Of a stretch of DNA of 64,000 nt, positions 39,367 through 47,767 are shown one piece after another. Made by a program: the position numbers and the translations under genes. The notes below the pieces were generated by a model. The model was not told the DNA's origin and searched no databases. It saw only the letters and a program-made list of their open reading frames with translations. The first letter of the stretch is position 1; every line of letters starts with the position of its first letter. The stretch lies in contig NZ_AXWO01000001.1 in the NCBI RefSeq assembly GCF_000482705.1, forward strand, positions 434,001-498,000, in the 5' to 3' direction. Source of the stretch: Glycomyces arizonensis DSM 44726. GTDB taxonomy: Bacteria; Actinomycetota; Actinomycetes; Mycobacteriales; Micromonosporaceae.

Positions 39367-39495
39367 CGGGCGGCGGCGAACGGGCGCGGGCCTGACGAGC
39401 CGTGACCTCGTCGAGACCCGGGGCGGGCCGCCTTGGCATTCGGTCCGGCAAGCGAATACTCTTGGCGAAGATTCGTCGGCGTCAGGGAGGTCAGG

Positions 39496-39969
39496 GTGTT
39501 CGGAGGTTTCGGAGGGCTCGAGTTCCTCGTCATCATCCTCATCGCCATCTTCCTGTGGGGCCCCGACAAGCTCCCCGAGGCGCTGCGCAATCTCCGCCGG
39601 TTCATCTCCAAGGCCCGCAACATGGCCTCGAACGCCGCCGCCGACCTCAGCCGCGAGATCGGCACCGACATCAAGCCCGAGGACCTCAACCCCAAGACCT
39701 TCGTCCGCAAGCACATCCTGAGCGAAGAGGACCAGGAGATGCTGACCAACCCGCTCAAGGCCACGATGAAGGACCTCCAGGAGGGCACCAAGCCGCTCAA
39801 GGAGGACCTCGACGAGGCCACCCGCGGGATCGAGGACACCAGGCGCGCCGTGAACGGCCGCCGCCCCCGCGGGAGCGCTTCAAGGGCCGTCACCGGCGAC
39901 ACCGCCGCGGGCGGTGCGTCCGAGACGGGCGGCGGGCGCGCCGCGAGCCGCTACGACGACGCGACCTGA
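39496..39969 (+). CDS. tatB: Sec-independent protein translocase subunit TatB
   Basis: TatB binds twin-arginine signal peptides with TatC. The 157-residue protein has the short N-terminal membrane helix with E9, the hinge WGPDKLPEALR, an amphipathic helix and a polar, variable tail. GTG 39496 has GGGAGG just upstream. tatA and tatC are not in this window, which is usual for actinobacteria, where tatB follows htrA. The likely twin-arginine lipoprotein at 50187 could be a client. Confidence 0.92.
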   Translation: MFGGFGGLEFLVIILIAIFLWGPDKLPEALRNLRRFISKARNMASNAAADLSREIGTDIKPEDLNPKTFVRKHILSEEDQEMLTNPLKATMKDLQEGTKPLKEDLDEATRGIEDTRRAVNGRRPRGSASRAVTGDTAAGGASETGGGRAASRYDDAT

Positions 39970-40028
39970 GCGGCGCCGTTCTCGCCGCATGGGCCCCGCA
40001 TGTCGGACCGGTCTGCCACACTGCCGGG

Positions 40029-40385
40029 ATGATCGGAACATGGCACGGACTCATCATCGACTGCCCTGACCCGCAGGAGCTCTCCCAGTTCTACCGGGAG
40101 CTGCTCGGCATGGTGCAGGTGCAGGACGACGGCGACTGGGTGGTCATCGGCGACGCCGTCGACCGGCCCGGGATCGCCTTCCAGCAGGCGGAGGTCTACC
40201 GGGCGCCCACGTGGCCCGACCCGGAGGTCCACCAGCAGATGCACCTCGACGTGCGGGTGAACGACCTCGACGAGAGCGAGCGGCGGGTCCTGGAGCTGGG
40301 CGCGCGGCGCCTGGAGGGCGGCGGCGAGACCTTCCGGGTCTTCGCCGACCCGGTCGGGCACCCGTTCTGCCTGGTCACGATGTGA
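40029..40385 (+). CDS. VOC (glyoxalase-like) family protein
   Basis: The 118-residue protein is a single VOC unit pair: GTWHGLIIDCPDPQELSQFYRELLGM opens the first beta-alpha-beta-beta-beta module and QMHLDVRVNDLDESERRVLELGA the second, ending FADPVGHPFCLV. Such small VOC proteins act as dioxygenases, isomerases or drug-binding proteins; the substrate is not evident. It lies 59 bp after tatB without a clear Shine-Dalgarno site. Confidence 0.85.
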   Translation: MIGTWHGLIIDCPDPQELSQFYRELLGMVQVQDDGDWVVIGDAVDRPGIAFQQAEVYRAPTWPDPEVHQQMHLDVRVNDLDESERRVLELGARRLEGGGETFRVFADPVGHPFCLVTM

Positions 40386-40450
40386 TCAGCGGACACAGCA
40401 GCGGCGCGAGCATCCGCTCGCGCCGCTGAACGATGTCGGGTGGCGACGGG

Positions 40451-40939
40451 TCAGTAGGTGCTGGTCGTCGACATGGCGCCCATGACGGATCCCCACACGG
40501 CGATCGTGATGATGATGCCGAGGGCGAAGGCGAGGACGCCGAGGACGAGGCCGGTGACGGCGGCGCCCTTGTTGGTGGCCTCGCCCTTGTTGGCGCGGGA
40601 GAGCCCGATCCCGCCGAAGATGATGGCGAGGATGCACATCACCCAGCCGAAGCAGGCGACGTACGGGATCCAGCTGGTGACGAGGCCGACGATGCCGAGC
40701 ACGAGCGCGCTGGTGCCCATGCCGTTCTTCGGGCCCTGGACCGGCACGCCGACGTACTGCGGCGGCATCTGCGGGGCCCCGTAACCGGGCTGCTGGGGCT
40801 GCGGCGGCGGGTAGCCGGGCTGCTGGGGGCTGTAGCCTCCACCTTGGGGACTGGGGGGCTGGGATCCGGGCTGGTTGCCGTACGGGTCGTACTGGAAACC
40901 GCCCTGGCCGGACTGGTCCGGAGGCGGAGGATATGACAT
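40451..40939 (-). CDS. DUF4190-type small membrane protein
   Basis: The 162-residue protein has a Pro/Gln/Gly/Tyr-rich N-terminal half (about 1-75) and two membrane helices (about 78-110 and 122-148) of the DUF4190 type (SALVLGIVGLVTSW, NKGAAVTGLVLGVLAFALG). The function is unknown. ATG 40939 (MSYPPPP) is preferred over an upstream frame reaching 40993 because the low-complexity start is typical. A CCCCTAGGGG palindrome lies about 95 bp upstream. Confidence 0.78.
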   Translation of the reverse strand: MSYPPPPDQSGQGGFQYDPYGNQPGSQPPSPQGGGYSPQQPGYPPPQPQQPGYGAPQMPPQYVGVPVQGPKNGMGTSALVLGIVGLVTSWIPYVACFGWVMCILAIIFGGIGLSRANKGEATNKGAAVTGLVLGVLAFALGIIITIAVWGSVMGAMSTTSTY

Positions 40940-41127
40940 CGCTTCAACACTCTCTGCTCGGGCTACTACGGCGCGGGCGTTCACCATATCCAACCCGCAC
41001 CACTACGGAATTGCAAGGGTTGCTCAATGGATTGGCCCCCCTAGGGGTATGTGGTGGCGTTCAGCCTAGCCGAGCGGTGCGCTCAGTGGGGGACCCGATT
41101 CCCGGCGTCCACCCGTCGGGACGCTCT

Positions 41128-42237
41128 TCAGGAGCGGCGGTGGACCACGCGGCCGCGCAGGACGATCAGCTCGGGTTCGCGGACGGCCGCGAGGTCGGAT
41201 CGCGGGTCCGAGTCGTAGACGACGACGTCGCCGAGGTCGGGCGGCAGCCCGAGCCAGTGGCGGCCCTGCCAGGAGGCGACGGCGAGCACCTCGGCGGCGG
41301 GGATCCCGGCGCGGGTGTGCAGTAGGTGCATCTCCTCGGCGGCCAGGCCGTGGTCGATGCCGCCGCCCGCGTCGGTGCCGAGGTAGACCGGCACGCCCGC
41401 CTCCCAGGCCTCGCGCACGACGTCGGCGAAGCCGGCCCCCAGGCGCCGCATGTGGTCGGCGTAGGCGGGGAACTTGGCCTCGGCCCCGGCCGCGATGTCG
41501 TCGAAGGTCTCGATGTTGACCATCGTCGGCACGAGCGCGGTGCCCTGGGCGGCCATGCGGTCGAGCAGGGCGGTCGACAGGCCCGTGCCGTGCTCGATCG
41601 AGTCGGCCCCGGCCTCCACGACGCAGGCGACGGCCTCCTCGGAGAAGGTGTGAACGGCGACCTTCGCGCCCTCGGCGTGGGCGGCGGCGATCGCGGCGGT
41701 GAGCACCTCGGGCTCGAAACTCGGGGCGAGGTCGCCCTTGGACCGGTCGATCCAGTCGCCGACGAGCTTGACCCAGCCGTCGCCGAGCTTCGCCTGCCGC
41801 GCCAGCTCGGCCGCGGCCTCGTCGGGCTCGCACTCGATCGCGATGTCCCGCAGATAGCGCCTGGAGGCGGCGACGTGGTGCCCGGCGCGGACCAGGCGCG
41901 GCATGCCGTCCTCGCCCACGAGCTCGGGGTAGGGGAACGGCGAACCGGCGTCGCGGATCGCCAGGACGCCCGCGTCGCGGTCGGTGTGGGCCAGCGAGCG
42001 GGCCTCGTCGAGGCTCTCGATCGGCGCGGCCCCGCGCCTGATGCCGATGTGGCAGTGGGCGTCGACCAGGCCCGGCAGGGCGTAGCCGCCGGTGGCGACG
42101 GTCTCGGCGCCGGGCACCGGCTCGGAGGTGATCCGGTCGCCGTCGACGTAGAGGTCGCGGACGGTGTCGTCGGGCAGCCAGACCACCCGCATGTGGAGCG
42201 GGCGCGCCGCGCCCGCGCTCGTACGGCTGTCGGTCAT
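41128..42237 (-). CDS. amidohydrolase family protein
   Basis: The 369-residue metal-dependent hydrolase has the amidohydrolase signatures DAHCHIG (HxH metal site), a possible lysine in DGWVKLVGDW, histidines in VAVHTFSEEA and SIEHGTGLS, and GTDAGG. The substrate is not evident, but it resembles imidazolonepropionase-like and prolidase-like members. A relative follows ffh in M. tuberculosis (Rv2915c), and here too it is the gene after ffh, 28 bp on. Confidence 0.88.
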   Translation of the reverse strand: MTDSRTSAGAARPLHMRVVWLPDDTVRDLYVDGDRITSEPVPGAETVATGGYALPGLVDAHCHIGIRRGAAPIESLDEARSLAHTDRDAGVLAIRDAGSPFPYPELVGEDGMPRLVRAGHHVAASRRYLRDIAIECEPDEAAAELARQAKLGDGWVKLVGDWIDRSKGDLAPSFEPEVLTAAIAAAHAEGAKVAVHTFSEEAVACVVEAGADSIEHGTGLSTALLDRMAAQGTALVPTMVNIETFDDIAAGAEAKFPAYADHMRRLGAGFADVVREAWEAGVPVYLGTDAGGGIDHGLAAEEMHLLHTRAGIPAAEVLAVASWQGRHWLGLPPDLGDVVVYDSDPRSDLAAVREPELIVLRGRVVHRRS

Positions 42238-42265
42238 GTCGCCTCGCGCTCGCGTCGGTGTCCGC

Positions 42266-43801
42266 TTACTGCTGCTTCTTCTGCTGCTTGAGGAACTCGT
42301 TGATGTCGATGTCGGGCACGTCGCCCTGGTTCAGCTTCGAGAGGTCGGGCATCTCGCCGGGCGCGCCGCCGGGCAGCTGCGGGGCCCCGCCGGGGCGGCC
42401 GCCGCCGCGGCGCACGACCTTCTTCTTGCCCTTCTTGCCCTTGCGCTTGCCGTAGGGCGACTTGGTGGCCTTGGTGCCCCCGCCGCCGGGCAGGCCCATC
42501 GCGCCGCCCATCTGGCGCATCATCTTCTGCGCGTCCTTGAACCGGGTGAGCAGCTGGTTGACCTCGGAGACGGTCACGCCCGAGCCGCCTGCGATGCGCA
42601 GGCGCCGCGAGCCGTTGATGAGCTTGGAGTTGCGGCGCTCCTCGGGCGTCATCGAGCGGATGATCGCGGTGGTGCGGTCGATCTGCTTGTCGTCGATCGA
42701 CTCGATCTGCTCCTTCATCTGGCCCATGCCCGGCATCATCTTGAGGATGTTGCCGATCGGCCCCATCTTGCGGATGGCCTGCATCTGCTCGAGGAAGTCC
42801 TCGAGGGTGAAGTCCTCGCCCTGGAGGAGCTTCTGGGTCATCTCCTCCTTCTGCTCGTCTTCGAAGGCGGCCTCGGCCTGCTCGATGAGGGTGAGCATGT
42901 CGCCCATGCCGAGGATGCGCGAGGCCATCCGGTCGGGGTGGAAGACGTCGAAGTCATCGAGCTTCTCGCCGGTGGAGGCGAACAGGATCGGCTGGCCGGT
43001 GACGTGGCGCACCGACAGGGCGGCGCCGCCGCGGGCGTCGCCGTCGAGCTTGGAGAGGACCACGCCGGTGATGCCGACGCCGTCGCGGAAGGCCTCGGCG
43101 GTGTTGACCGCGTCCTGGCCGATCATGGCGTCGATGACGAAGAGGGTCTCGTCGGGCTCGGTGGCGTCGCGGATGTCGCGGGCCTGGGCCATCATCTCCT
43201 CGTCGATGCCGAGGCGACCGGCGGTGTCGATGATGACCACGTCGCGCCCGGCCCGCTTGGCCTCGTCGATCGAGTCGGTGGCGACCTTGACCGGGTCGCC
43301 GACGCCCGAGCCGGGCTCGGGCGCGTAGATCGCGGCCCCGGCCCGCTCGGCGATGATCTCGAGCTGCCCGACCGCGTTCGGCCGCTGGAGGTCGGCGGCG
43401 ACGAGCAGCGGCGAGTGGCCGTCGGCCTTGAGGTGCTTGGCGAGCTTCCCGGCGAGGGTGGTCTTGCCCGCGCCCTGGAGGCCGGCGAGCATGATGACCG
43501 TCGGGGGCTGCTTGGCGTAGTTCAACCGCCTGGTCTCGCCGCCGAGGACCGCCACGAGCTCCTCGTCGACGATCTTGACGATCTGCTGGGTGGGATTGAG
43601 CGCCTTGGAGACCTCCGCGCCCTTGCACCGCTCCTTGACCTGGGCTATGAAGGTCCGCACCACGGGGAGCGCGACGTCCGCCTCGAGCAGCGCCAGGCGG
43701 ATCTCGCGGGCGGTGGCGTCGATGTCGGCTTCGGTCAGGCGGCCCTTGCCGCGGATGGACTCGAAGATTCCCGACAGTCGTTCTGACAGGGCGTCGAACA
43801 C
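42266..43801 (-). CDS. ffh: signal recognition particle protein Ffh
   Basis: Ffh binds signal sequences of nascent membrane proteins and, with 4.5S RNA and FtsY, delivers them to SecYEG. The 511-residue protein has the N domain, the GTPase G domain (GLQGAGKTT, DTAGRLGID, SKLDGDARGG) and the methionine-rich M domain with the RNA-binding GGSGVTVSEVNQLL. A basic Lys/Arg- and Gly/Pro-rich tail follows. It is 134 bp downstream of amt, past a strong hairpin. Confidence 0.96.
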   Translation of the reverse strand: MFDALSERLSGIFESIRGKGRLTEADIDATAREIRLALLEADVALPVVRTFIAQVKERCKGAEVSKALNPTQQIVKIVDEELVAVLGGETRRLNYAKQPPTVIMLAGLQGAGKTTLAGKLAKHLKADGHSPLLVAADLQRPNAVGQLEIIAERAGAAIYAPEPGSGVGDPVKVATDSIDEAKRAGRDVVIIDTAGRLGIDEEMMAQARDIRDATEPDETLFVIDAMIGQDAVNTAEAFRDGVGITGVVLSKLDGDARGGAALSVRHVTGQPILFASTGEKLDDFDVFHPDRMASRILGMGDMLTLIEQAEAAFEDEQKEEMTQKLLQGEDFTLEDFLEQMQAIRKMGPIGNILKMMPGMGQMKEQIESIDDKQIDRTTAIIRSMTPEERRNSKLINGSRRLRIAGGSGVTVSEVNQLLTRFKDAQKMMRQMGGAMGLPGGGGTKATKSPYGKRKGKKGKKKVVRRGGGRPGGAPQLPGGAPGEMPDLSKLNQGDVPDIDINEFLKQQKKQQ

Positions 43802-43871
43802 GGGCGAACCTCTCGGTGGTGTCAGTGCAGGTATCCCTACGAGCTTAACGGCCGTGTCGCGAAAGACGACA

Positions 43872-43909
43872 GGACGGCCGCCCGGCCGTGGGGGACCGGG
43901 CGGCCGTCC
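43872..43909 (-). terminator. hairpin between amt and ffh
   Basis: A perfect 14-bp stem (43872-43885 with 43896-43909) with a 10-nt loop lies between the amt stop (43935) and the ffh start (43801). On the minus strand it is followed by TGTCGTCTTTCG, a modest T-rich stretch. It should end most amt transcripts. Confidence 0.7.
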
Positions 43910-43934
43910 GCGGGGGCGGCGCCAATGCGGGGGT

Positions 43935-45236
43935 TTACGCCTGGACCTTCTCGGGGACCTCGGGCACCGGCGAGCCGATGGCGGCGCCGAGGGCCTCGCC
44001 GTTGACCGGCAGGTCGTAGCCGCTCTCGCCGTGCTGGGCCGCGTCGATGCCCGCCAGCTCCTCCTCCTCGCTGATCCGCACGCCCATGGTGAACTTCAGG
44101 ACCAGGCCGATGAGGGCCGCCACGGCGAAGGAGTAGACGACCACGGACAGGACCGCCAGGGCCTGCCAGCCGAGGAAGCCGAAGCTGCCGCCGTAGAAGA
44201 GGCCGTCGGTGCCGCCGGTGACGCCGCCGTAGGCGAACAGGCCGACCGAGACCGAGCCCCAGATGCCCGCGACCATGTGGAGGCCGACCACGTCGAGCGC
44301 GTCGTCGTAGCCGAACCGATGCTTCAGGCCGATGGCGAAGGGGCAGATGACGCCCGCGACGCCGCCGACGGCGATCGCGCCGAGCGGGGTCACGTAGCCC
44401 GCGGCCGGGGTGATGGCGACGAGCCCGGCGATGACGCCGGAGCAGGCGCCGAGGACCGAGGGCTTGATGCCGCGGACGCGGTCGACCAGGAGCCAGCCGA
44501 GGATCGCCGCGGCGGTGGCGACCTGCGTGTTGAGCAGGGCCAGGCCGGCGATCTCGTCGGAGACGAACGCCGATCCGGCGTTGAAGCCGAACCAGCCGAA
44601 CCACAGCAGGCCGGTGCCGATGACGACCAGCGGCAGGTTGTGCGGCGCGAAGTTGCCGTCCTTCCAGCCGATGCGGCGGCCGACGACCAGCGCGAGGCCG
44701 AGGGCGGCGGCTCCGGCGTTGGCGTGGACCGCGGTGCCTCCGGCGAAGTCGAGGACGCCCTGGTCCTCGATCCAGCCCGAGCCCCACACCCAGTAGGCGA
44801 CGGGGGCGTAGACCAGGACGACCCAGGCGGTGGCGAAGACGACCCAGGCGCTGAACTTCATGCGGTCGGCCACGGCCCCGGCGATGAGGGCGACGGTGAT
44901 GATCGCGAACATCATGCCGAAGGCGGACATGGCCCCGGCGGAGACGCCGCCGGAGACCGTGCCGAGGTCGGCGACGTAGTTCAGGCCGAACGCGGTGCTC
45001 AGGTCGCCGAAGAGCGGGTTGTCGCCGGTGCCGTCGCCGACGGCGATCGACTCGCCGACCAGGACCCAGACGATCGAGACGATGCCGAGGGCGACCAGGC
45101 ACTTCATCATCATGTTGATGACGCTCTTGGCCCGCGTCAGGCCGCCGTAGAACAGGGCGAGGCCGGGCGTCATGAGCAGAACAAGGGCGGCGGAGATCAG
45201 GATCCAGGCGTTGTTGCCGGTGTCGAGCTCGGGCAT
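43935..45236 (-). CDS. amt: ammonium transporter
   Basis: Amt proteins form trimeric ammonium channels. The 433-residue protein has eleven expected helices and the pore residues: twin histidines in GGTAVHANAG and VGLHMVAG, and the serine in GACSGVIAGLVAITPAAG. The C-terminal tail keeps the ISEEEELAGIDAAQHGE segment that contacts PII proteins. ATG 45236 has GAGGAGG 5 nt upstream. In most actinobacteria glnK/glnB and glnD follow amt; here they are absent and ffh comes next. Confidence 0.94.
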   Translation of the reverse strand: MPELDTGNNAWILISAALVLLMTPGLALFYGGLTRAKSVINMMMKCLVALGIVSIVWVLVGESIAVGDGTGDNPLFGDLSTAFGLNYVADLGTVSGGVSAGAMSAFGMMFAIITVALIAGAVADRMKFSAWVVFATAWVVLVYAPVAYWVWGSGWIEDQGVLDFAGGTAVHANAGAAALGLALVVGRRIGWKDGNFAPHNLPLVVIGTGLLWFGWFGFNAGSAFVSDEIAGLALLNTQVATAAAILGWLLVDRVRGIKPSVLGACSGVIAGLVAITPAAGYVTPLGAIAVGGVAGVICPFAIGLKHRFGYDDALDVVGLHMVAGIWGSVSVGLFAYGGVTGGTDGLFYGGSFGFLGWQALAVLSVVVYSFAVAALIGLVLKFTMGVRISEEEELAGIDAAQHGESGYDLPVNGEALGAAIGSPVPEVPEKVQA

Positions 45237-45794
45237 GGCCGCCTCCTCTCCAGAGAGTGGGTATGTGTCGGGCTTCGTGCGGTTCCGGCTTCGAGGGGAG
45301 CGACGCTGCTCGGCGGCGGTCATCACGCGCCGGCCGAGGGCCGTCATGGCCCGTCGGGCCGCCGATCGGCTCGGCGGCGAGCGGCCGGCGCGTGATCTCC
45401 TACCTACCGGAGTCCTGCCAGCTTCACCGCGACGTGTTACGCGGCTCGCCTCGTCGTGTTAAGAAGTTGTCGCGAAAGATTTCCAATGTGTGAACTCGCG
45501 CTCACGACGCCCGCCGGGGGCGCGACCGCAGGCACTGGAGTGGCAGGTGGGCCCTTCGGGACGGCGATCCGGGGACTCGGGGCTTTTACCGCGCCATGAT
45601 CCGGTCGTTACCCGATTGTGTCCATATGAGTCGAGGCGGAATGGGCACCGCGGCCGACGGGCGGGCCGATGCGATCTACGCTGGCAAGCGTGCATCCGGC
45701 CGGGCTGTGGTCCAGCGTCCCGGTTCGGGCCGCTGCGGTGTCCGATGGCCGGATGGCGGACAATCTCAAAGTAGGCAGAAGGTGACCGAACGCA
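45237..45794. other. 558-bp divergent intergenic region between amt and the LacI gene
   Basis: No convincing gene is seen. It contains a TAACACG direct repeat pair near 45430-45461 (annotated separately), a less GC-rich stretch at 45460-45490 that may be part of the amt promoter, and an ACGCT-N4-AGCGT inverted repeat at 45678-45691 before the LacI gene. The first 190 bp before amt would be an unusually long leader if the promoter is near the repeats. Confidence 0.45.
45430..45461 (-). promoter_or_regulatory. candidate nitrogen-regulator (GlnR-like) site upstream of amt
   Basis: On the minus strand TAACACGACG (45461-45452) and TAACACGTCG (45439-45430) form a direct repeat with a 22-bp period. 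GlnR boxes have two a-sites (gTnAC) 22 bp apart, and TTAAC/GTAAC fit them, but the interleaved b-sites (GaAAC) match poorly. The position, about 200 bp before amt, a known GlnR target in actinomycetes, supports but does not prove the call. Confidence 0.4.
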
Positions 45795-46832
45795 ATGAGC
45801 GTTGAGCCGAAGAAGGCAGCCAGCATCTGGGACGTGGCCAAACTGGCGGGCGTCTCGCACCAGACCGTCTCACGGGTCGTCAACAGCTCGCCACGCGTGG
45901 CCCCTGCCACCCGCGACAAGGTGCTGGCGGCCATCGACGAGTTGGGATACCGTCCCAACCGGCTGGCGCGGACCCTCGCGGGCGGCGCGGCGCAGTCGGT
46001 CACCGTCCTGACCGCCGACACCTCGCTCTACGGCTCCGAGGCGTCCCTGCGCGGCATCGAGAAGGCCGCCCGCGCGGCGGGCTGGAGCGTCTCGATCTCC
46101 GTGCTCGACCCCGAGGAGACCCACTCGGACGCGAGCATCATCGCCCGCCTGCCCAGGGCCGGGGAGCCGACCATCATCGTCGCCCACGACGAGCCGGGCA
46201 TGCGCGCCAGGCGCACGCTGCTGAACGCCCAGCCGCAGGCGCTGGTGGCCATCGGCGAGTACACCGGCAAGGACGAGCCGTGGCTGATCGGCCTCGACGA
46301 CGGCCAGATCGCCGCCGAGGCCACCCGCTACCTGCTCGACCTCGGCCACCAGACCGTCCACCACCTCGCGATCCCCACCGCGATGGGCACCGAGGCGGAC
46401 CGCAAGTCGCACCGCGCCGACGGCTGGGCGGGGGCGCTGCGCGAGGCCGGGCGGGTCCCGCCGCCGATGATCCAGTCGGGGTGGACGATCGCCGAGGCGT
46501 TCGAGGCCGTGAAGCCGCTGGTGGCGGACCGCTCGGTGACCGCGATCCTGTGCGGCAACGACGACCTCGCGCTGGCCACGCTCCGCGCCGCACGGTTGGC
46601 CGGGCGGGACGTGCCCGGGGACCTGAGCATCGTCGGCTTCGACAACTCGCCGTTCTCGGCGTACACCACGCCCGCGCTGACGACGGTGAACCAGGACTTC
46701 GAGAACGTCGGCAGGGGCGCGTTCGAGCTGCTCAGGCACCGCCTCGACAGCTCGGTGCCGAAGCCGGCCCCGGCGTGGCGGGCGCCCGAGCTCATCGTGC
46801 GCGAGACGTCGGCGCCGCCGCCGAGCCGCTAA
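45795..46832 (+). CDS. LacI family transcriptional regulator
   Basis: The 345-residue repressor has the LacI helix-turn-helix at the N-terminus (IWDVAKLAGVSHQTVSRVVNSSPRVAPATR) with hinge LGYRPNRLARTLAGG, then a periplasmic-binding-like effector domain ending with VGFDNSPFSAYTTPALTTV. The sugar ligand is unknown. No transporter or glycosidase is adjacent; the nearest candidate target is the sugar-binding lipoprotein at 50187-51521, whose upstream region holds a LacI-type palindrome. Confidence 0.93.
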   Translation: MSVEPKKAASIWDVAKLAGVSHQTVSRVVNSSPRVAPATRDKVLAAIDELGYRPNRLARTLAGGAAQSVTVLTADTSLYGSEASLRGIEKAARAAGWSVSISVLDPEETHSDASIIARLPRAGEPTIIVAHDEPGMRARRTLLNAQPQALVAIGEYTGKDEPWLIGLDDGQIAAEATRYLLDLGHQTVHHLAIPTAMGTEADRKSHRADGWAGALREAGRVPPPMIQSGWTIAEAFEAVKPLVADRSVTAILCGNDDLALATLRAARLAGRDVPGDLSIVGFDNSPFSAYTTPALTTVNQDFENVGRGAFELLRHRLDSSVPKPAPAWRAPELIVRETSAPPPSR

Positions 46833-46942
46833 CGCTCGCCGCCGGCGGCGGTGCCGTGCGCGGCTCCCCCGGACGGTCGGTTCCCTCCGACACCAGGGCG
46901 CGCGACAGGTGTTCTGCCGCACGCGGATGCGACACTCTGGGC

Positions 46943-47329
46943 ATGATCCAAGGTTTCAAAGACTTCCTGATGCGTGGCAACGTCGTCGAGCTGGCGGTGG
47001 CGGTGGTGATGGGCGCGGCCCTGACCGCGCTGGTCGGCTCGTTCGGCGACGCGTTCCTCAACCCGCTCATCACCCTGGTCACCGGCGGCGCCGACATCGG
47101 CGGCAGCTTCACGATCAACGGCGTCGAGTTCCCCTACGGCCTGTTCATCAACGGCCTGCTGGTGTTCTTCCTGACCGCCCTGGCGGTGTACTTCGTGATC
47201 GTGGTGCCGTTCAACAAGCTGCGCGAGCGCTTCGTGACCGACAAGGAAGAGGAGAAGGTGGAGCGCGAGGAGCAGATCGTGCTTCTGGAGCAGATCCGCG
47301 ACGCGCTGCGAGCGGATCGAGAGGCATAG
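46943..47329 (+). CDS. mscL: large-conductance mechanosensitive channel
   Basis: MscL opens under membrane tension to release solutes after a drop in osmolarity, which fits a cell that accumulates ectoine. The 128-residue protein has the N-terminal FKDFLMRGNVVELAVAVVMGAA signature, two membrane helices (about 15-40 and 65-92) and a charged C-terminal helix. The last 33 bases are the first unit of a 34-bp tandem repeat that continues past the stop. Confidence 0.95.
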   Translation: MIQGFKDFLMRGNVVELAVAVVMGAALTALVGSFGDAFLNPLITLVTGGADIGGSFTINGVEFPYGLFINGLLVFFLTALAVYFVIVVPFNKLRERFVTDKEEEKVEREEQIVLLEQIRDALRADREA

Positions 47330-47410
47330 CCGCGATGCTCTGCGAGCGGATCGAGAGGGATAGCCGCGACGCGCTGCGAGCGGATCGAGAGGGATAGCCG
47401 CGACGCGCTG
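47297..47410 (+). repeat. 34-bp tandem repeat, three full units and a 12-bp remnant
   Basis: Full units lie at 47297-47330, 47331-47364 and 47365-47398, with a partial copy at 47399-47410. They share CTGCGAGCGGATCGAGAGG and end in ATAGC. The first unit is the 3' end of mscL, including its TAG. A 34-bp period is not a multiple of three, so added copies extend the untranslated region and leave the protein unchanged. Confidence 0.9.
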
Positions 47411-47466
47411 CTCAAGCAGCGCCCTCGCCCGTAATCGACACCGGTCCGCGGGGCGGAGGGCTCCGC

Positions 47467-47689
47467 GGACCGGAACGGCGGGCGGAGGCGACGGATTCGC
47501 GACTCGCGCCCGGCGGACCGGAACGGCGGACTTTCGCACCATCGCCATTCCCCGCCGCGTCCCCGGACTGGGACGGCGGGCCTTCGCACCGGTCGCCGTT
47601 CCTCGGGCTGCGCCCGCACCGCTCGGACCGGAGCAACGGGCTTTTCCCACCGGTCGCCGTCCTCCGAGTCGCACGGACCGGAACGGCGG
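47467..47689. repeat. five imperfect copies of a GGACCGGAACGGCGG element at about 50-bp spacing
   Basis: Copies begin at 47467, 47515, 47565, 47625 and 47675 (spacings 48, 50, 60 and 50 bp). Three are identical over 15 bases and two are variants. The spacers share TTCGCACCGGTCGCCGT-like sequence. No convincing gene covers this 438-bp gap (47330-47767) between mscL and the first two-domain VOC gene; a minus-strand frame through it merely repeats Pro-Phe-Arg-Ser. Confidence 0.75.
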
Positions 47690-47767
47690 ACCGAAACCCT
47701 TGCGGCGGCCCCGTCCGCATGGGACCGTGATGGCATTGCGACCCCGACCCGCGAAGGAGCGGTGCAC

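Noticed and set aside
45678-45691. ACGCT-N4-AGCGT inverted repeat before the LacI gene, considered as an auto-operator
   Set aside because: The arms are short and the spacer of 4 nt does not fit the central CG of usual LacI operators, so it was not called as a site.
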